Both the position numbers and the translations under genes were made by a program. Of a stretch of 45,680 nucleotides of DNA, positions 44,883 through 45,680 are shown piece by piece. The stretch covers positions 1 to 45,680 of the IMG/VR virus record IMGVR_UViG_3300034947_000011. The stretch is one strand, 5' to 3'. Origin of the DNA: a virus. Below the pieces are notes generated by a model. The model saw only the letters and a program-made list of their open reading frames with translations, ran no database searches and was not told the origin of the DNA. Positions within the stretch are counted from its first letter, which is position 1. Every line of letters begins with the position of its first letter.

Positions 44883-45247
44883 TATGCATTCGTCCCGATT
44901 GTATATGATTCAGACTCGCTAAACTTGGTGTGGTCGTGAATGATAACAGTACGCACAACCTCAGCCCCAACATCTGCAGGAGTTGTAATTCCGATGTGCG
45001 AACCCTTGGCGATCATCTCGCCTTCTTGTGGCTCAACATGTACGCCAGAAACCAGATCGCTTTCGCGCACCCAAAACGTGCTTGCCGGGTAAAACTCCGA
45101 GCCTGTCAGATCTGCGAGCTTGGTTTTGCCGCCTCGTTTCAATGCACATTTATAGACACGAACATCTCCAAGCGTTTCAAGGCCGGTAAATGGGTCTGTT
45201 TCGCCTTTACCCCATACTGTGCAGATGTTATAGCGTGGTATAGCCAT
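44882..45247 (-). CDS. Head closure protein (121 aa)
   Basis: ATG at 45247 overlaps the previous stop (TGATG); the frame extends one TTG codon further. A beta-rich protein (KLADLTGSEFYPASTFWVRE) in the head-closure position. Family not confirmed. Confidence 0.65.
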   Translation of the reverse strand: MAIPRYNICTVWGKGETDPFTGLETLGDVRVYKCALKRGGKTKLADLTGSEFYPASTFWVRESDLVSGVHVEPQEGEMIAKGSHIGITTPADVGAEVVRTVIIHDHTKFSESESYTIGTNA

Positions 45248-45642
45248 CAAACCGCATCCTCATAATATTTAGACGTTCTACCGGTAACAGCAAACACTTT
45301 TCTTGTTCTGAATGCATTTTCAACACACCCTGCGCTATCAAGTTGCAATGCAGTCTCCCAATAAGAAGTCATACCATAAGCTCTGCTAGAATACGTTTCA
45401 GCATCCCCGTCAGCATATTTTCTACTTGTAACATCACCTTTATTGTCGCCACCTTCTGCAAAGTGAGCCACAGTATAGATTTTAATGGCCTTGGCAACGT
45501 CTTGGCAGTCTGCATAGTTAGCTTCAAGGCATGAGTCAACCTTGCAGCCAACCACGCTAATTTGTAGCGTTATAGCGGCATCTGTAGCGTTCAAGTCCGG
45601 TATAATGTCTCTCACATCATCAACTGTTAATGCTATTGTCAT
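45247..45642 (-). CDS. Head-tail adaptor (DUF4054/gp6-like, 131 aa)
   Basis: Starts MTIALTVDDVRDIIPDLNAT and contains KYADGDAETYSS and a C-terminal helix, a pattern seen in DUF4054 head-tail adaptors. First gene of the connector/tail unit. Its 5' part recurs at 1-103 because of the terminal repeat. Confidence 0.75.
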   Translation of the reverse strand: MTIALTVDDVRDIIPDLNATDAAITLQISVVGCKVDSCLEANYADCQDVAKAIKIYTVAHFAEGGDNKGDVTSRKYADGDAETYSSRAYGMTSYWETALQLDSAGCVENAFRTRKVFAVTGRTSKYYEDAV

Positions 45643-45680
45643 AATTCACCACGGTTAAATTTAATACTGTTATTGTATCG
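45540..45680. repeat. Direct terminal repeat, right copy
   Basis: Identical to bases 1-141. See the left copy. The unique genome length is thus 45539 bases. Confidence 0.95.

Overview
The window is a complete or nearly complete genome of a tailed, siphovirus-like phage. Its first 141 bases recur exactly as its last 141 bases, so the unique sequence is about 45.54 kb and the contig closes into a circle. The DNA is AT-rich, with Shine-Dalgarno sites and sigma-70-type promoters. These features, the gene families and two integron-type cassettes suggest a gammaproteobacterial host, possibly aquatic; the host assignment is inference. No integrase, tRNA, rRNA or CRISPR array was seen.

Layout. (1) The virion and lysis genes are on the minus strand and run through the circle junction. 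Reading down from 17.4 kb they are: small and large terminase, four small mostly membrane genes, portal, Mu gpF-like head protein, an HNH endonuclease, M15 endolysin, holin, a ~720-nt structured non-coding RNA, a large tailspike, prohead protease with a nested scaffold, decoration protein, major capsid protein and several fibre-type genes ending at 0.9 kb. After two plus-strand genes (226-893) and the junction, the minus strand continues at 45.6 kb with head-tail connectors, tail terminator, tail tube, chaperone-like protein, tape measure, tail-tip proteins and the J-like tip protein ending at 35.5 kb. (2) A minus-strand block at 17.5-20.0 kb holds a winged-helix regulator and a string of very small genes. 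(3) A 0.5-kb divergent control region at 20.0-20.5 kb has two opposed arrays of a 7-bp repeat around an AT-rich tract, and looks like a replication origin or control region. (4) The plus-strand early block at 20.5-32.7 kb encodes a primase/helicase, a Sak4-like ATPase, an SSB-like protein, DUF1351, a DEAD/DEAH helicase, a VRR nuclease, a metallophosphoesterase, two adenine methyltransferases and, unexpectedly, a GlgX/isoamylase-like GH13 glycosidase. (5) Small accessory genes lie at 32.7-34.8 kb. (6) Two gene cassettes, each ending in a 59-bp attC-like site, lie at 34.9-35.5 kb.

How it works together. The plus-strand genes replicate, recombine and methylate the phage DNA. The minus-strand genes package it, build the virion and lyse the cell. 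Four things stand out. A promoter-to-terminator RNA unit with four apparent H-type pseudoknots lies between lysis and tailspike genes. Integron cassettes with paired 59-bp recombination sites lie beside the J gene. A stripped-down but catalytically intact debranching-enzyme fold sits in the early operon. Opposed iteron arrays flank an AT-rich tract upstream of the primase. Gene functions come from reading motifs by eye; no database search was run.
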